This document shows positions 1 through 8,294 of a stretch of 12,358 bases of DNA, one piece after another. Under the pieces are notes generated by a model. That model was not told the origin of the DNA. It was given only the letters and a program-made list of their open reading frames with translations, and did no database searches. The position numbers and the translations under genes were made by a program. The stretch's first letter is position 1; each line of letters opens with the position of its first letter. This DNA is from Cyanobacteria bacterium UBA8156 (lineage in GTDB: Bacteria; Cyanobacteriota; Cyanobacteriia; Pseudanabaenales; Pseudanabaenaceae), in the NCBI GenBank assembly GCA_003456125.1, contig DMPD01000044.1, positions 960-13,317 on the forward strand, read 5' to 3'.

Positions 1-59
1 GGGGCACCGCCCCCGTCCCTGGTTCTCGTTCGGTATTTCGGCGAGCCAATTTTCCTGTG

Positions 60-482
60 ATGCCCATAACCCCTTCTTTCCTATATACAGTCCCATACAC
101 AGTGGCGTTGCGGGATACGGATGCGGCGGGGGTGTTGTTTTTCGCCCGGGCGTTGGCGATTGCCCACTGTGCCTACGAAGCGGCTTTGCAGGAGGCCGGT
201 TTCGATTTGCGGCGATTTTTCCGGGAGTGGGCGATTCCCATTGTGGAAGTCCAGGGCCGGTTCTGGCAACCGCTGTATGCGGGCGATCGCCTGCGGGTGG
301 AGGTGACGGTCTTGGCGGTGGCGGCGGACTCGTTTCGGTTGGGGTATGCCTTTTGGCAGGAGGGGTGCGATCGCCCCAGTTTTACGGGGGAGACCCGCCA
401 CGTGTGCATTGACCCCGATCGCCGGACGCGCCAACCGTTGCCGGCGGCGATGGTGGCCTGGCTGGGGAACGCTACCCATTGA
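60..482 (+). CDS. Hotdog-fold thioesterase, probable 1,4-dihydroxy-2-naphthoyl-CoA hydrolase
   Basis: The product is a 140-residue single-domain hotdog thioesterase of the 4HBT type. The N-terminal motif DTDAAGVLFF (residues 19-28) matches the active-site motif of this family, with Asp21 at the position of the catalytic aspartate. Cyanobacterial proteins of this length and motif hydrolyse 1,4-dihydroxy-2-naphthoyl-CoA to the free acid in phylloquinone (vitamin K1) synthesis, the quinone of photosystem I; the specific substrate is inferred from the family. The middle part (VQGRFWQPLYAGDRLRVEV) is the usual beta-strand region. An in-frame GTG at 57 directly precedes the ATG at 60; I take the ATG, though no clear ribosome site precedes either. 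The branching-enzyme gene starts 35 nt after the stop on the same strand. Nothing is recognisable in bases 1-59. Confidence 0.85.
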   Translation: MPITPSFLYTVPYTVALRDTDAAGVLFFARALAIAHCAYEAALQEAGFDLRRFFREWAIPIVEVQGRFWQPLYAGDRLRVEVTVLAVAADSFRLGYAFWQEGCDRPSFTGETRHVCIDPDRRTRQPLPAAMVAWLGNATH

Positions 483-505
483 TACTACAATGCTTGCTAG
501 GTTTC

Positions 506-510
506 AGGGG
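506..510 (+). promoter_or_regulatory. Ribosome binding site that fixes the start of the GH57 gene
   Basis: AGGGG lies 7 nt before the ATG at 518. This supports 518 rather than the in-frame TTG at 479, which would overlap the upstream stop codon and add 13 residues ahead of the conserved N-terminal GH57 strand. Confidence 0.6.
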
Positions 511-517
511 CAGCGCG

Positions 518-2125
518 ATGACTCTCGGATATTTGGCACTGGTATTGCACGCCCATCTCCCGTTTGTGCGCCATCCCGAAAGTGCCTATATGCTCGAGGA
601 AGAGTGGCTGTTTGAGGCGATCGCCGAAACCTATATCCCGTTGTTGCAAAGGATGGCCGGGTGGCAACGGGACGGCATGGATTTTAAGCTGACCATAAGC
701 CTGACCCCGCCGCTGATTTCGATGTTGCGGGATCCCCTGTTGCAGGATCGCTTTGAGGTTCACTTCACCAAATTGCGGGAACTCATTGCCCAGGAACACC
801 AGCACCATCAGAACCATGGGCACTTGCGGTACCTCACCGAGTTCTACATGGAGGAATTTGACCGCGTTTGGGCCACCTGGGAGGAGCATCAGCGGGATTT
901 GGTGGGGGCTTTTGCGGGCTTTGCGGCAACCAACAACCTGGAAATTCTCACCTGTGGAGCCACCCACGGCTATTTGCCCCTCTTGTCCCAACACCCGGCG
1001 GCGGTGCGGGCCCAATTGCAGGTGGCGGTCGCGCACTACCAAGAAACCTTTGGGCGATCGCCCGCGGGCATCTGGTTGCCGGAGTGTGCCTACTACAACG
1101 GCTTGGAGGAGATGCTGGCCGAGGTGGGGTTGCGCTACTTTCTGGTGGATGGCCACGGGCTGTTGTATGCCCAACCCCGTCCCCGCTACGGCACCTATGC
1201 GCCGGTGTTTACGGAGGCGGGGGTAGCCGCCTTCGGTCGCGATCACGAGTCTTCGCAACAGGTATGGTCTTCACAGGTGGGGTATCCGGGCCATCCGGTG
1301 TACCGGGAGTTTTACAAAGATTTGGGCTGGGAAGCGGATTACGACTACATCAAGCCCTACATCACACCGGATGGCCATCGCAAAAACACCGGCATCAAAT
1401 ATCACAAAATTACCGGCCGCAACCTGGGGCTGGATGCCAAGCAGTTGTACGATCCCTACTGGGCTAAAGAAAAAGCGGCGGAACACGCGGCGAACTTTGC
1501 CTACAATCGCCAGCAACAAATCCGCTACCTCAACCAATTGATGGGTCGGGAACCGATTGTGGTGTGCCCCTACGATGCGGAATTGTTTGGCCATTGGTGG
1601 TATGAAGGCCCCTGGTTTTTGGATTTCTTAATGCGGAAGTCTTATTTTGACCAGCAGTTTTTTACGGTGACCCATTTGGCGGATTATTTGCAAAACCATC
1701 CTACCCAACAAGTGGTACAGCCGGCCCAATCCAGTTGGGGGTACAAGGGGTTTCACGACTATTGGCTGAACGAAACCAATGCTTGGATTTATCCCCATTT
1801 GCACGCGGCGGCGGAACGGGCGATCGCCTTGGCCCAGCGGGAACCGGCAGACGATTTAGAAGAGCGGGCCCTCAACCAGGCGGCTCGTGAATTGTTGTTG
1901 GCGCAGGCTTCGGATTGGGCGTTTATCATGCGGGCGGGCACGATGGTGGCCTATGCCGAGCAGCGCACCAAAACCCATTTGTTGCGTCAGAAAAAACTCT
2001 ACGAGGACATTCTGGCGGGGACGATTGACAGTGGCTGGTTGACGAAGGTGGAGTACATGGACAATATCTTCCCCAACATCAACTACCGGGTGTATCGACC
2101 GACCCTGATGCCCGTGACGGTCTGA
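518..2125 (+). CDS. GH57 family 1,4-alpha-glucan branching enzyme
   Basis: The 535-residue protein carries the expected GH57 motifs in order: HAHLPF (11-16), GIWLPECAYY (184-193) with Glu189 as the predicted nucleophile, and PYDAELFGHWW (351-361) with Asp353 as the predicted acid/base. The C-terminal part has the SSWG (405-408) and GFHDYWLNETNAWIY (411-425) segments, whose tryptophans shape the acceptor site in GH57 branching enzymes. Length matches the short bacterial branching enzymes of this family (about 520-535 aa) and lacks the C-terminal tail of the archaeal ones. It should cut alpha-1,4 linkages in glycogen and re-attach the chain as an alpha-1,6 branch in the cytoplasm. Members of GH57 also include 4-alpha-glucanotransferases and amylases, so the activity call is slightly less certain than the family call. 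It sits between the thioesterase and aat, 7 nt before aat, suggesting one transcript. Confidence 0.9.
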   Translation: MTLGYLALVLHAHLPFVRHPESAYMLEEEWLFEAIAETYIPLLQRMAGWQRDGMDFKLTISLTPPLISMLRDPLLQDRFEVHFTKLRELIAQEHQHHQNHGHLRYLTEFYMEEFDRVWATWEEHQRDLVGAFAGFAATNNLEILTCGATHGYLPLLSQHPAAVRAQLQVAVAHYQETFGRSPAGIWLPECAYYNGLEEMLAEVGLRYFLVDGHGLLYAQPRPRYGTYAPVFTEAGVAAFGRDHESSQQVWSSQVGYPGHPVYREFYKDLGWEADYDYIKPYITPDGHRKNTGIKYHKITGRNLGLDAKQLYDPYWAKEKAAEHAANFAYNRQQQIRYLNQLMGREPIVVCPYDAELFGHWWYEGPWFLDFLMRKSYFDQQFFTVTHLADYLQNHPTQQVVQPAQSSWGYKGFHDYWLNETNAWIYPHLHAAAERAIALAQREPADDLEERALNQAARELLLAQASDWAFIMRAGTMVAYAEQRTKTHLLRQKKLYEDILAGTIDSGWLTKVEYMDNIFPNINYRVYRPTLMPVTV

Positions 2126-2132
2126 AACCAGC

Positions 2133-2717
2133 ATGGTAGTGGATTGGAACCTCCAGGCGGTGGTGGCAGGCTACGCCCAGGGCTATTTTTTGATGGCAGA
2201 TGAAGAGACCGGGCGACTGAGCTGGTACAAGTCGCGGCGGCGGACGTTGATCCCGTTGGACGATCGCTTTCGGTACCCGACTTCGTTGCGGCGGGTGTTG
2301 AATCAACGGCGGTTTACCCCCGGCATCAACGGTGACTTTATGGCGGTGGTGGACGGCTGCGCCAACCGCGAAACCACTTGGATTTCCGAAGACCTCAAAA
2401 CGTTGTACCACCGGCTGTACCGTGCGGGCTGGGCCTTTAGTTTTGAAACGTGGCAGGGGGATGAGTTGGCGGGGGGGGTGCTGGGACTGGCGATCGGCGG
2501 GGCGTTCATTGGCGAGTCGATGTTTTTTCGGATTTCGGAGGGCTCCAAAGCGGCATTGGTTTATTTGGTGGCACACCTGCAGTCCCGCCAATTTCAGGTG
2601 TTTGATGCCCAGTTGATGAATCCGCACTTGGCTCGGTTTGGCGCGTTTGAGGTGGACGATCGCACCTATACCCGTCTGCTGACCGAGGCGATCGCCCTGC
2701 CCTGTCATTTTGGCTGA
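2133..2717 (+). CDS. aat: Leucyl/phenylalanyl-tRNA-protein transferase
   Basis: The 194-residue protein matches the short cyanobacterial form of Aat, which attaches Leu or Phe from aminoacyl-tRNA to proteins with N-terminal Arg or Lys, marking them for ClpS-ClpAP/ClpCP degradation. Visible family features are TTWISEDL (81-88), FETWQGDELAGGVLG (104-118), GESMF (127-131) and FDAQLMNPHLARFGA (157-171). Glu128, Asp158 and Gln160 correspond to the catalytic-site residues of the Escherichia coli enzyme. Compared with the proteobacterial enzyme, the N-terminus is shorter and the usual LH..G.AHS segment reads LYRAGWAFS, so one conserved His is absent. I believe this is a clade feature. The ATG lies 7 nt after the branching-enzyme stop. 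A convergent hisS gene begins downstream on the other strand. Confidence 0.93.
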   Translation: MVVDWNLQAVVAGYAQGYFLMADEETGRLSWYKSRRRTLIPLDDRFRYPTSLRRVLNQRRFTPGINGDFMAVVDGCANRETTWISEDLKTLYHRLYRAGWAFSFETWQGDELAGGVLGLAIGGAFIGESMFFRISEGSKAALVYLVAHLQSRQFQVFDAQLMNPHLARFGAFEVDDRTYTRLLTEAIALPCHFG

Positions 2718-2793
2718 ACTTCCTCTCCGCTCGGCCAGGAGCCAACGCTATCGCAGGAGACAGGTTTTTGAGGACAGACGAAAACGCCCGGGG

Positions 2794-2822
2794 CTTGCCC
2801 TCTTTTCTTGGGAGAAGGGAAG
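2794..2822. terminator. Imperfect hairpin between convergent aat and hisS, possible terminator
   Basis: CTT-g-CCCT at 2794-2801 can pair with AGGGAAG at 2816-2822, and the inner TTTTC/GGAGA may extend the stem through G-T pairs on the plus strand. It lies in the 121-bp gap between two converging genes, where a shared terminator is expected. No long T-run follows on either strand, so this is a weak call. I see nothing else in the gap. Confidence 0.25.
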
Positions 2823-2838
2823 CCGGATGCCAAGGCCC

Positions 2839-4095
2839 TCAAAGTTCTTTGGTTTTTTGCAACAGGGTAATGCTTTCGGCTAGGGTGACTTCTTGGCGAT
2901 CGCCCGTCTGCAACCATTTCAGTTGCAACATGTCCCGTTGGGCTTCGTCGTCGCCGAGGACGATGGCGGTGAGGGCCCCACTGGCGGCGGCGCGTTTCAG
3001 TTGTTTATCGAGTTTGGCTTGGGTGAGATCGAGATCGACCGTGAGGCCGGCGGTCCGTAGGGTTTGGGCTACCTTCAGGGAAAACGGAGCCGCCAAATCC
3101 CCCCGCGCCACGATGTAGGCATGGAGCAACGGCGGGGTTGGCGGTTCCCCCAACAGCAACACCAGCCGTTCCAGACCCATGGCCCACCCGATCGCCGGGG
3201 TGGGTGGCCCCCCCAATTCACCGATTAAATTGTCGTAGCGGCCGCCGCCGCACACGGCACTTTGCGCCCCCAAGGCCTGGGATTGAATCTCGAAGGCGGT
3301 GCGGGTGTAATAATCCAAGCCCCGCACCAACCGCGGATTGAGGCGGTAGGACACCCCCAAGGCGCTCAAATAGACCTGCACCTGCTCGAAATGGGCGGTG
3401 GATTCGGCCCCCAAATACGCCAACAGGTTTGGCGCTTCTGCCGCCAGGGCGGCGATCTGCGGGTCTTTGCTGTCCAACAACCGCAGGGGGTTTCGCTCCA
3501 GGCGATCGCGGGCCTCTTCATCCAGAATATCCCGATGGGCCCCAAAATAATCCACCAGGGCTTGCCGGTAGGCTTGCCGATCGGCCGGAGTGCCCACCGA
3601 ATTCAAATCTACGACCAAGTCCGACAACCCCAACGCCTGCAACAATTCGTAGGCCAGGGCGATCGCCTCGGCATCGGCCCGTGGGTCATCGCTGCCCAAG
3701 ACCTCAATGCCCAATTGATGAAATTGCCGCTGGCGGCCGGCCTGGGGCCGCTCGTAGCGAAACATGGGCCCCCGATACCACAGTTTTTGCACCGTCCCCG
3801 GCCCACACCACTTGTGTTCGATCGCCGCCCGCACCACCCCGGCGGTGCCCTCGGGCCGCAAGGTGATGGGGCGATCGCCCCGATCGACAAAACTGTACAT
3901 TTCTTTGCCCACGATGTCGGTGGCTTCGCCGATGCCCCGCGCAAACAATTCCGTCGCTTCGAGGATGGGGGTGCGCACCTCCGTAAACCGGGCCCGGGCG
4001 AGATGGGCTTGGGCGATCGCCTCGATTTTTTGCCAGAGGGCAATCTCCGGCGCAAACAGATCGCGGGTGCCCCGCAGGGCTTTCCGTTCTTCCAT
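2839..4095 (-). CDS. hisS: Histidyl-tRNA synthetase
   Basis: The 418-residue class II synthetase charges tRNA-His with histidine. Motif 1 lies around residues 36-51 (RFTEVRTPILEATELF), motif 2 around 113-134 (RYERPQAGRQRQFHQLG and following), the two histidine-binding signatures at 256-270 (LVRGLDYYTRTAFEI) and 283-290 (GGGRYDNL), and motif 3 at 303-311 (GWAMGLERL). The last ~95 residues form the anticodon-binding domain. All key residues appear intact and the length is normal. I place the start at ATG 4095 (MEERKALRGTRD), which aligns with the usual N-terminus; an in-frame TTG at 4104 would add three residues. The dnaK stop is 70 nt upstream on the same strand, so hisS may be the last gene of that transcript. 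Confidence 0.96.
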   Translation of the reverse strand: MEERKALRGTRDLFAPEIALWQKIEAIAQAHLARARFTEVRTPILEATELFARGIGEATDIVGKEMYSFVDRGDRPITLRPEGTAGVVRAAIEHKWCGPGTVQKLWYRGPMFRYERPQAGRQRQFHQLGIEVLGSDDPRADAEAIALAYELLQALGLSDLVVDLNSVGTPADRQAYRQALVDYFGAHRDILDEEARDRLERNPLRLLDSKDPQIAALAAEAPNLLAYLGAESTAHFEQVQVYLSALGVSYRLNPRLVRGLDYYTRTAFEIQSQALGAQSAVCGGGRYDNLIGELGGPPTPAIGWAMGLERLVLLLGEPPTPPLLHAYIVARGDLAAPFSLKVAQTLRTAGLTVDLDLTQAKLDKQLKRAAASGALTAIVLGDDEAQRDMLQLKWLQTGDRQEVTLAESITLLQKTKEL

Positions 4096-4165
4096 GGTTC
4101 TCAAAACGGGTAGGTATGGCAGGGGCTGGGGGCAAACCGCTCAAAGGTAGGCGCAAACCCGATCG

Positions 4166-6148
4166 CTAAATCCACTCGTCGTCATCGTCGTAGTTGACGG
4201 TGAGATCGGGGCGCTGGGGCCGAGATGATTCGCGGCGATCGCTGCGGCGGTTGCGGTTGGCAAATTGGCCAATGCTCGAAAGCAAGCCATCCAACAATCC
4301 GTCGCCGTCTTCGTTGTCGTCAAAATCCCCCTCGTCCTGTTCGTAGAGTTCCCGCGACAGATCGTACAGAGCCTCTTGCAACCGGCTTTGGGCCCGATCG
4401 ATGCGGGCGGGGTCTTCCTCGGCGATCGCCGCCTTCAGCTCCCGAATCTGTTCGTCGATTTGCTTGCGGCGATCGTAGCCAATGCGATAGCCAAACTCCA
4501 GGGCCATTTCCTTCAGTTGCCGCTCGGCACCGGTCACCAACCGCTCGGCACTGTTCAGTTTCTCGATTTTGGCCCGCAGGGCCCGATCGCGATCGGCATA
4601 CCGCTCCGCCTCGGCGATCGCCCGTTGCACTTCCTCTTCGCTGAGGGTAGAAGTTCCCTTGATGGTGACCCGCCGCTCTACCCCCGTCCGGCGATCCGTG
4701 GCGGTCACCGCCAACATCCCATCCGCATTCAAATCAAACGAGACATCCACTTGGGCATTGCCCTTGGGCTGGGGCAACAACCCGCTGAGCTTGAACCGCC
4801 CCAAGGATTTGTTATCGGCGGCCAGTTCCCGCTCCCCCTGCACAATGTGAATTTCCACCGAAGTTTGGTTGTCTTCGGCGGTGGTAAACACATCGGTTTT
4901 GCGCCCCGGAATGGGGGTATTGCGGGGAATGATGCGCTTGGCCAAACCGCCAAAGGTCTCGACGCTGAGGGAGAGGGGGGTAACGTCCAACAACAATACG
5001 TCCCGCACTTCCCCGGCCAGGATGCCGGCTTGGATGGCCGCCCCCACGGCCACCACTTCATCGGGGTTGACCCCCTGACTGGGTTCGCGATCGATGTACT
5101 TGCGCAACATTTCCCGCACCGCCGGCATCCGGGTGGAGCCGCCCACCAACACCACTTCATCCACTTGGGTGGCACTGAGGCGGGCATCCCGCAACACCCG
5201 CTCGATCGGCGGCAACAACCGATCCAACAACGGCGTGCCCAACCGCTCGAACTGGGCCCGCTTCAACTCCACTTCCAAATGCAATGGCCCGTCGGCGGTG
5301 GCGGTGATAAACGGTAGGTTGATGGGGGTGGCCCCCACCGTCGAGAGTTCGATTTTGGCCTTTTCGGCGGCTTCCAAGAGCCGCTGCCAGGCCTGCCGCT
5401 CTTTGCGCAGATCGACCCCTTCCCGCTCCTGAAACCCATCGGCCAGCCAATTGGCAATCTCGCGATCGAAGTCGTCCCCCCCCAACTGGCTGTCGCCGCT
5501 GGTGGCCTTCACTTCAAACACGCCGTCGTTCACCTCCAACAACGACACGTCAAAGGTGCCGCCCCCCAAATCAAAGGTGAGAATGCGCTTGCTGCCCTTG
5601 CGATCCAATCCGTAGGCCAGGCAGGCGGCGGTGGGCTCATTGATAATGCGTTTCACTTCCAAGCCGGCAATGCGACCGGCATCTTTGGTGGCCTGGCGCT
5701 GGGCATCGTTGAAATAGGCCGGTACGGTGATCACCGCCTGGGTCACCGGCTCCCCCAGATAGTTGCTGGCATCTTCCACCAGTTTCCGCAACACCATGGC
5801 CGCCAGCTCTTCGGGGGCAAAATTTTTGTTCTGGCGGGGACACTTGATTTTGATGTTGCCGTCGTCATCCCGATAGATGGTGTAGGGCACCCGTTTGGCA
5901 TCGGCATGGAGTTCGTTGTAGGCCCGACCGATAAACCGTTTCACGGAATAAAAGGTGTTCTCGGGGTTTAACACCGCTTGCCGCCGGGCCATCTGCCCCA
6001 CCAGGCGATCGCCGTCTTTGCTGAAGCTCACCACCGATGGGGTCGTCCGACTGCCTTCGGCGTTGGCGATCACGGTGGGCTTCCCCCCTTCCAATACGGC
6101 AACCACCGAGTTGGTGGTGCCCAGATCAATGCCAACAATTTTGCCCAT
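4166..6148 (-). CDS. dnaK: Hsp70 chaperone DnaK, DnaK1/DnaK3-type cyanobacterial paralogue
   Basis: The 660-residue Hsp70 has an ATPase domain (1-380) with GIDLGTTNS (6-14), FDLGGGTFD (192-200, Thr198 being the catalytic threonine) and [10 protein letters not shown] (333-342), the linker [11 protein letters not shown] (384-394), a substrate-binding beta domain (about 395-500) and a helical lid. The C-terminus carries an acidic stretch ([15 protein letters not shown], 603-617), an Arg/Ser-rich segment (633-646) and a DDDDEWI end. Cyanobacteria encode several DnaKs; the KRVPYT and KIKCPR segments, the extended lid and the acidic tail fit DnaK1/DnaK3 rather than housekeeping DnaK2. DnaK3 is normally followed by dnaJ; here hisS follows, which favours DnaK1, by inference. 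The ATG at 6148 begins the conserved [10 protein letters not shown]; an in-frame upstream extension to 6211 overlaps nfeD and is rejected. The start lies 23 nt after the NfeD-like gene. Confidence 0.95.
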   Translation of the reverse strand: MGKIVGIDLGTTNSVVAVLEGGKPTVIANAEGSRTTPSVVSFSKDGDRLVGQMARRQAVLNPENTFYSVKRFIGRAYNELHADAKRVPYTIYRDDDGNIKIKCPRQNKNFAPEELAAMVLRKLVEDASNYLGEPVTQAVITVPAYFNDAQRQATKDAGRIAGLEVKRIINEPTAACLAYGLDRKGSKRILTFDLGGGTFDVSLLEVNDGVFEVKATSGDSQLGGDDFDREIANWLADGFQEREGVDLRKERQAWQRLLEAAEKAKIELSTVGATPINLPFITATADGPLHLEVELKRAQFERLGTPLLDRLLPPIERVLRDARLSATQVDEVVLVGGSTRMPAVREMLRKYIDREPSQGVNPDEVVAVGAAIQAGILAGEVRDVLLLDVTPLSLSVETFGGLAKRIIPRNTPIPGRKTDVFTTAEDNQTSVEIHIVQGERELAADNKSLGRFKLSGLLPQPKGNAQVDVSFDLNADGMLAVTATDRRTGVERRVTIKGTSTLSEEEVQRAIAEAERYADRDRALRAKIEKLNSAERLVTGAERQLKEMALEFGYRIGYDRRKQIDEQIRELKAAIAEEDPARIDRAQSRLQEALYDLSRELYEQDEGDFDDNEDGDGLLDGLLSSIGQFANRNRRSDRRESSRPQRPDLTVNYDDDDEWI

Positions 6149-6171
6149 GCTTTCGTTCTGCGTGCCCGTGC

Positions 6172-6633
6172 CTATCCTACCCCGCGCCGTTCGTCTTCCG
6201 GCAACGCCCAAGGGTTCACCATCTCTGGCATCACCACCAGCACCGTCCCTTGCCGATCCACAACGTATACCTTTTCATGGGGGGCGATCGCCAAGGTGGG
6301 ATCGGCACAACGGGCCCGCCAAGAACTGCCCTCGTACTGCACCCGACCCGTCTCCCCCGGCGGAATCGCGGTGAGGGCGATCGCCTCTTCCGCATCCCGC
6401 AACTGGGGGGAATCTTTGGGCACAAACCGGCGACTCCACAGGGTCAACCCGACAGCCGATCCCAACCACACCACCACCTGCACCCAGGTCAACGGAATCA
6501 CCCACGCCGTCACCGCCGCCAATAGGGCACCCACCCCCAGCGCTCCCGCCACAAAAAATGTGGGGATGGGTACTTCCAGTTCGATCAGTACCAACACCAC
6601 ACCCATCACCAGCCAAAGCTGCACGGGATTCAT
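6172..6633 (-). CDS. NfeD-like membrane protein with C-terminal OB-fold domain
   Basis: The 153-residue protein has two or three hydrophobic membrane segments (about residues 5-20, 24-45 and 50-66). A soluble OB-fold-like NfeD domain follows (about 85-140), with the pattern [18 protein letters not shown] (92-109) and [14 protein letters not shown] (121-134). Short NfeD proteins usually partner stomatin/prohibitin/flotillin-type membrane scaffold proteins and are linked to membrane quality control. No such partner is in this window. The gene ends 23 nt before the dnaK start, on the same strand, so co-transcription with the chaperone is likely. There is no clear ribosome site before ATG 6633. 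The length matches the short (NfeD1b) class without a ClpP-like protease domain. Confidence 0.85.
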   Translation of the reverse strand: MNPVQLWLVMGVVLVLIELEVPIPTFFVAGALGVGALLAAVTAWVIPLTWVQVVVWLGSAVGLTLWSRRFVPKDSPQLRDAEEAIALTAIPPGETGRVQYEGSSWRARCADPTLAIAPHEKVYVVDRQGTVLVVMPEMVNPWALPEDERRGVG

Positions 6634-6659
6634 AGGGAAAACGGCACGGGTTTGCCTCT

Positions 6660-6682
6660 ACTATATCGCCCTGGCCACTATA
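6660..6682 (-). promoter_or_regulatory. Two -10-like TATAGT boxes upstream of the NfeD-dnaK-hisS run
   Basis: On the minus strand, TATAGT occurs twice, at 6677-6682 (overlapping the phosphatase stop codon) and at 6660-6665, 17 nt apart. The nearer box would give a leader of about 20 nt before ATG 6633. No convincing -35 hexamer is present at the right distance for either box. Confidence 0.35.
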
Positions 6683-8012
6683 GGGCACCGGCCGCCGTAG
6701 TATCGAACACCGTGTCGCAGAGGTGCCGGGTGATGTTGGCCGCCGTCAGGTAGGGGGGCGCGTTGGCGCCCTTGACATAGTCCACCACGCTCACGCCGCC
6801 GTTGCCCTGCTTGAAAGTCCAAAAGCGTTCCGGCCCCAACCCAAACAATTGGCACAAAATGGCTTTGTTGACGGCATCGTGGGCCGCCACCACGGCCGTC
6901 TGACCGGGGGGCACCGCCGCCACCATTTCGCGCCAGGCTGGGGCCACCCGGGCCCACACCTGGGCCAGGGTTTCGCCGTCCGGCATGGGCACCGCTTCCG
7001 GCACCGTTTGCCAACGGGCCAATTCCCCCGGAAATTCCGCCTCGATTTCCGACTCCAATTTGCCTTCCCAGCGGCCATGGGAAATTTCCTGCAAGTCCCG
7101 AATTAAGGTCAACGGCACCTCCGGGTGGAATTGCAAAATGGCTTCGACGGTTTCCTTCGGCCGCAACAACGGACTGCTAAAGGCCTGATCCAAAGGTACC
7201 TTTTGCAAAAATTCCGCCACCCGTGCCGCCTGCTGCTGCCCCCGCGCGTTGAGGGGAATATCGATCTGTCCCTGAAACCGCTTTTCCCGATTCCATTGGG
7301 TTTCGCCGTGCCGCACCAGCAAAATGCGCGGCCCCACATGGCCCTTGCGCAGGGGGGGCAAGACGTCGCCGGTTAAGGGGGTCATGTGCCCCGTGAGGTT
7401 CACCGACTCCAATTGCCCTTGACCAATGCCCTGACCCTCGCCAAACTTCACGACGCTGAGGGCGCAATTGTTCTGCCCGAGGTAGTGGTAGTGCTCTGGG
7501 CTCAGGCCGATCGCCGTGCAAATCAACGCCCGATTGATGCCGCTGTGGGCCGCTACCACCACCGTGCGATCGCCATAGTGGGGCAAGACCTCTTCCCAAA
7601 AACGCCGTGCCTGGGCGAACAGTTCCAAAATGGGATAGCGACCGGCGATCGCCAATTCGTGGGGCCGGTTGTGCCAAGCGTCGTATTCCTGGGGGAAGCG
7701 ATCGCGCACTTCCGCAAAAGTCAACCCCTCCCAAGGGGCCAAATCTACCTCCAACAACCCGGTGTGGAGTTGGGGAGGCAAGTTCCAACCGGCAGTCGCC
7801 GTCACCAACTCCGCCGTGCGTCGCGCCCGGGCCAAGGGACTGGCCAACACTGCATCCACGGTAATGTTCTGCAACGCCTCCCCCACCAAACAGGCCTGCT
7901 TTTCGCCCAGGTCGGTGAGGCGCGATACCATGTCCGGCTGCGTTAACTCGCTGCGCCCCTGCACCCGCGTCGCCACGTTGAACGCACTCTCGCCATGGCG
8001 AATCAAAATCAT
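6678..8012 (-). CDS. Tandem two-domain histidine phosphatase (phosphoglycerate mutase-like)
   Basis: The 444-residue protein holds two complete histidine-phosphatase domains. Domain 1 (about 1-215) has LIRHGES (3-9) with phospho-acceptor His6, acid Glu88 in LLEVDLAPWEG, and second His156 in AAHSG. Domain 2 (about 228-440) has LVRHGET (232-238) with His235, Glu309 in LQEISHGRWEG, and His378 in AAHDA. Both active sites therefore look intact. Cyanobacteria carry two-domain members of this family, annotated as phosphoglycerate mutase or phosphatase; some dPGM-like proteins are phosphoserine phosphatases, so the substrate is uncertain. ATG 8012 is the first standard start after the in-frame TAA, but homologues usually begin M-x-TR-hydrophobic. 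A CTG at 8024 would encode LATRMILIRHGES and is worth considering. NfeD starts 44 nt downstream; rne lies upstream, divergent. Confidence 0.9.
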   Translation of the reverse strand: MILIRHGESAFNVATRVQGRSELTQPDMVSRLTDLGEKQACLVGEALQNITVDAVLASPLARARRTAELVTATAGWNLPPQLHTGLLEVDLAPWEGLTFAEVRDRFPQEYDAWHNRPHELAIAGRYPILELFAQARRFWEEVLPHYGDRTVVVAAHSGINRALICTAIGLSPEHYHYLGQNNCALSVVKFGEGQGIGQGQLESVNLTGHMTPLTGDVLPPLRKGHVGPRILLVRHGETQWNREKRFQGQIDIPLNARGQQQAARVAEFLQKVPLDQAFSSPLLRPKETVEAILQFHPEVPLTLIRDLQEISHGRWEGKLESEIEAEFPGELARWQTVPEAVPMPDGETLAQVWARVAPAWREMVAAVPPGQTAVVAAHDAVNKAILCQLFGLGPERFWTFKQGNGGVSVVDYVKGANAPPYLTAANITRHLCDTVFDTTAAGAL

Positions 8013-8110
8013 GCGTGTAGCCAGAACCTTGCCCCCATTTCCAATGCTTACTTTTCTTTAGCACAATCCCAGGCAAAATAGGCTATGCTGAATTAAATTG
8101 GGGAAACAGC

Positions 8111-8130
8111 TGGGCCATCATGGGCCATCA
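8111..8130. repeat. Exact 10-nt tandem duplication
   Basis: TGGGCCATCA occurs twice head to tail, at 8111-8120 and 8121-8130, about 60 bp to the left of the main repeat mosaic. It contains TGGGCCA, which is nearly palindromic. Function unknown. Confidence 0.9.
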
Positions 8131-8187
8131 AAGGATGTTTGCGATCGCCCAGATTGAGACCACCAAGGAAGACCAGTAATCGCCAAA

Positions 8188-8241
8188 ATTCAGGCTACGC
8201 TCGAAATCCAGGCTATGCCCGAGATTCAGGCTACAGCCGAA
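8188..8241 (+). repeat. Block A: three 18-nt tandem repeats
   Basis: Three contiguous units at 8188-8205, 8206-8223 and 8224-8241 follow the pattern ATYCAGGCTAYRSYCGAR, each differing from the others at a few positions. A decayed fourth copy may continue from 8242 (ATTTAGCCGCAG). The 18-nt length equals six codons, and one plus-strand frame reads as repeats of (N/D)-(S/P)-G-Y-(A/S)-R. There is no good start codon or ribosome site for it and the frame ends after block A in unrelated sequence, so I treat it as non-coding. Confidence 0.85.
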
Positions 8242-8294
8242 ATTTAGCCGCAGTTCAGCCCCACCAAAATTCACCAAAACTCAACCCGATTTCA

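Noticed and set aside
479..517. TTG start at 479 for the branching enzyme
   Set aside because: The 13 extra residues are not family-like, and ATG 518 has a good ribosome site.
3262..4113. Long plus-strand ORF opposite hisS
   Set aside because: It is a shadow of hisS with no recognisable family and no ribosome site.
4265..5317. Long plus-strand ORF opposite dnaK
   Set aside because: It is a shadow frame; composition is typical of antisense reading of a G+C-rich gene.
6149..6211. N-terminal extension of DnaK
   Set aside because: It overlaps the NfeD coding end, and [10 protein letters not shown] at 6148 is the conserved Hsp70 N-terminus.
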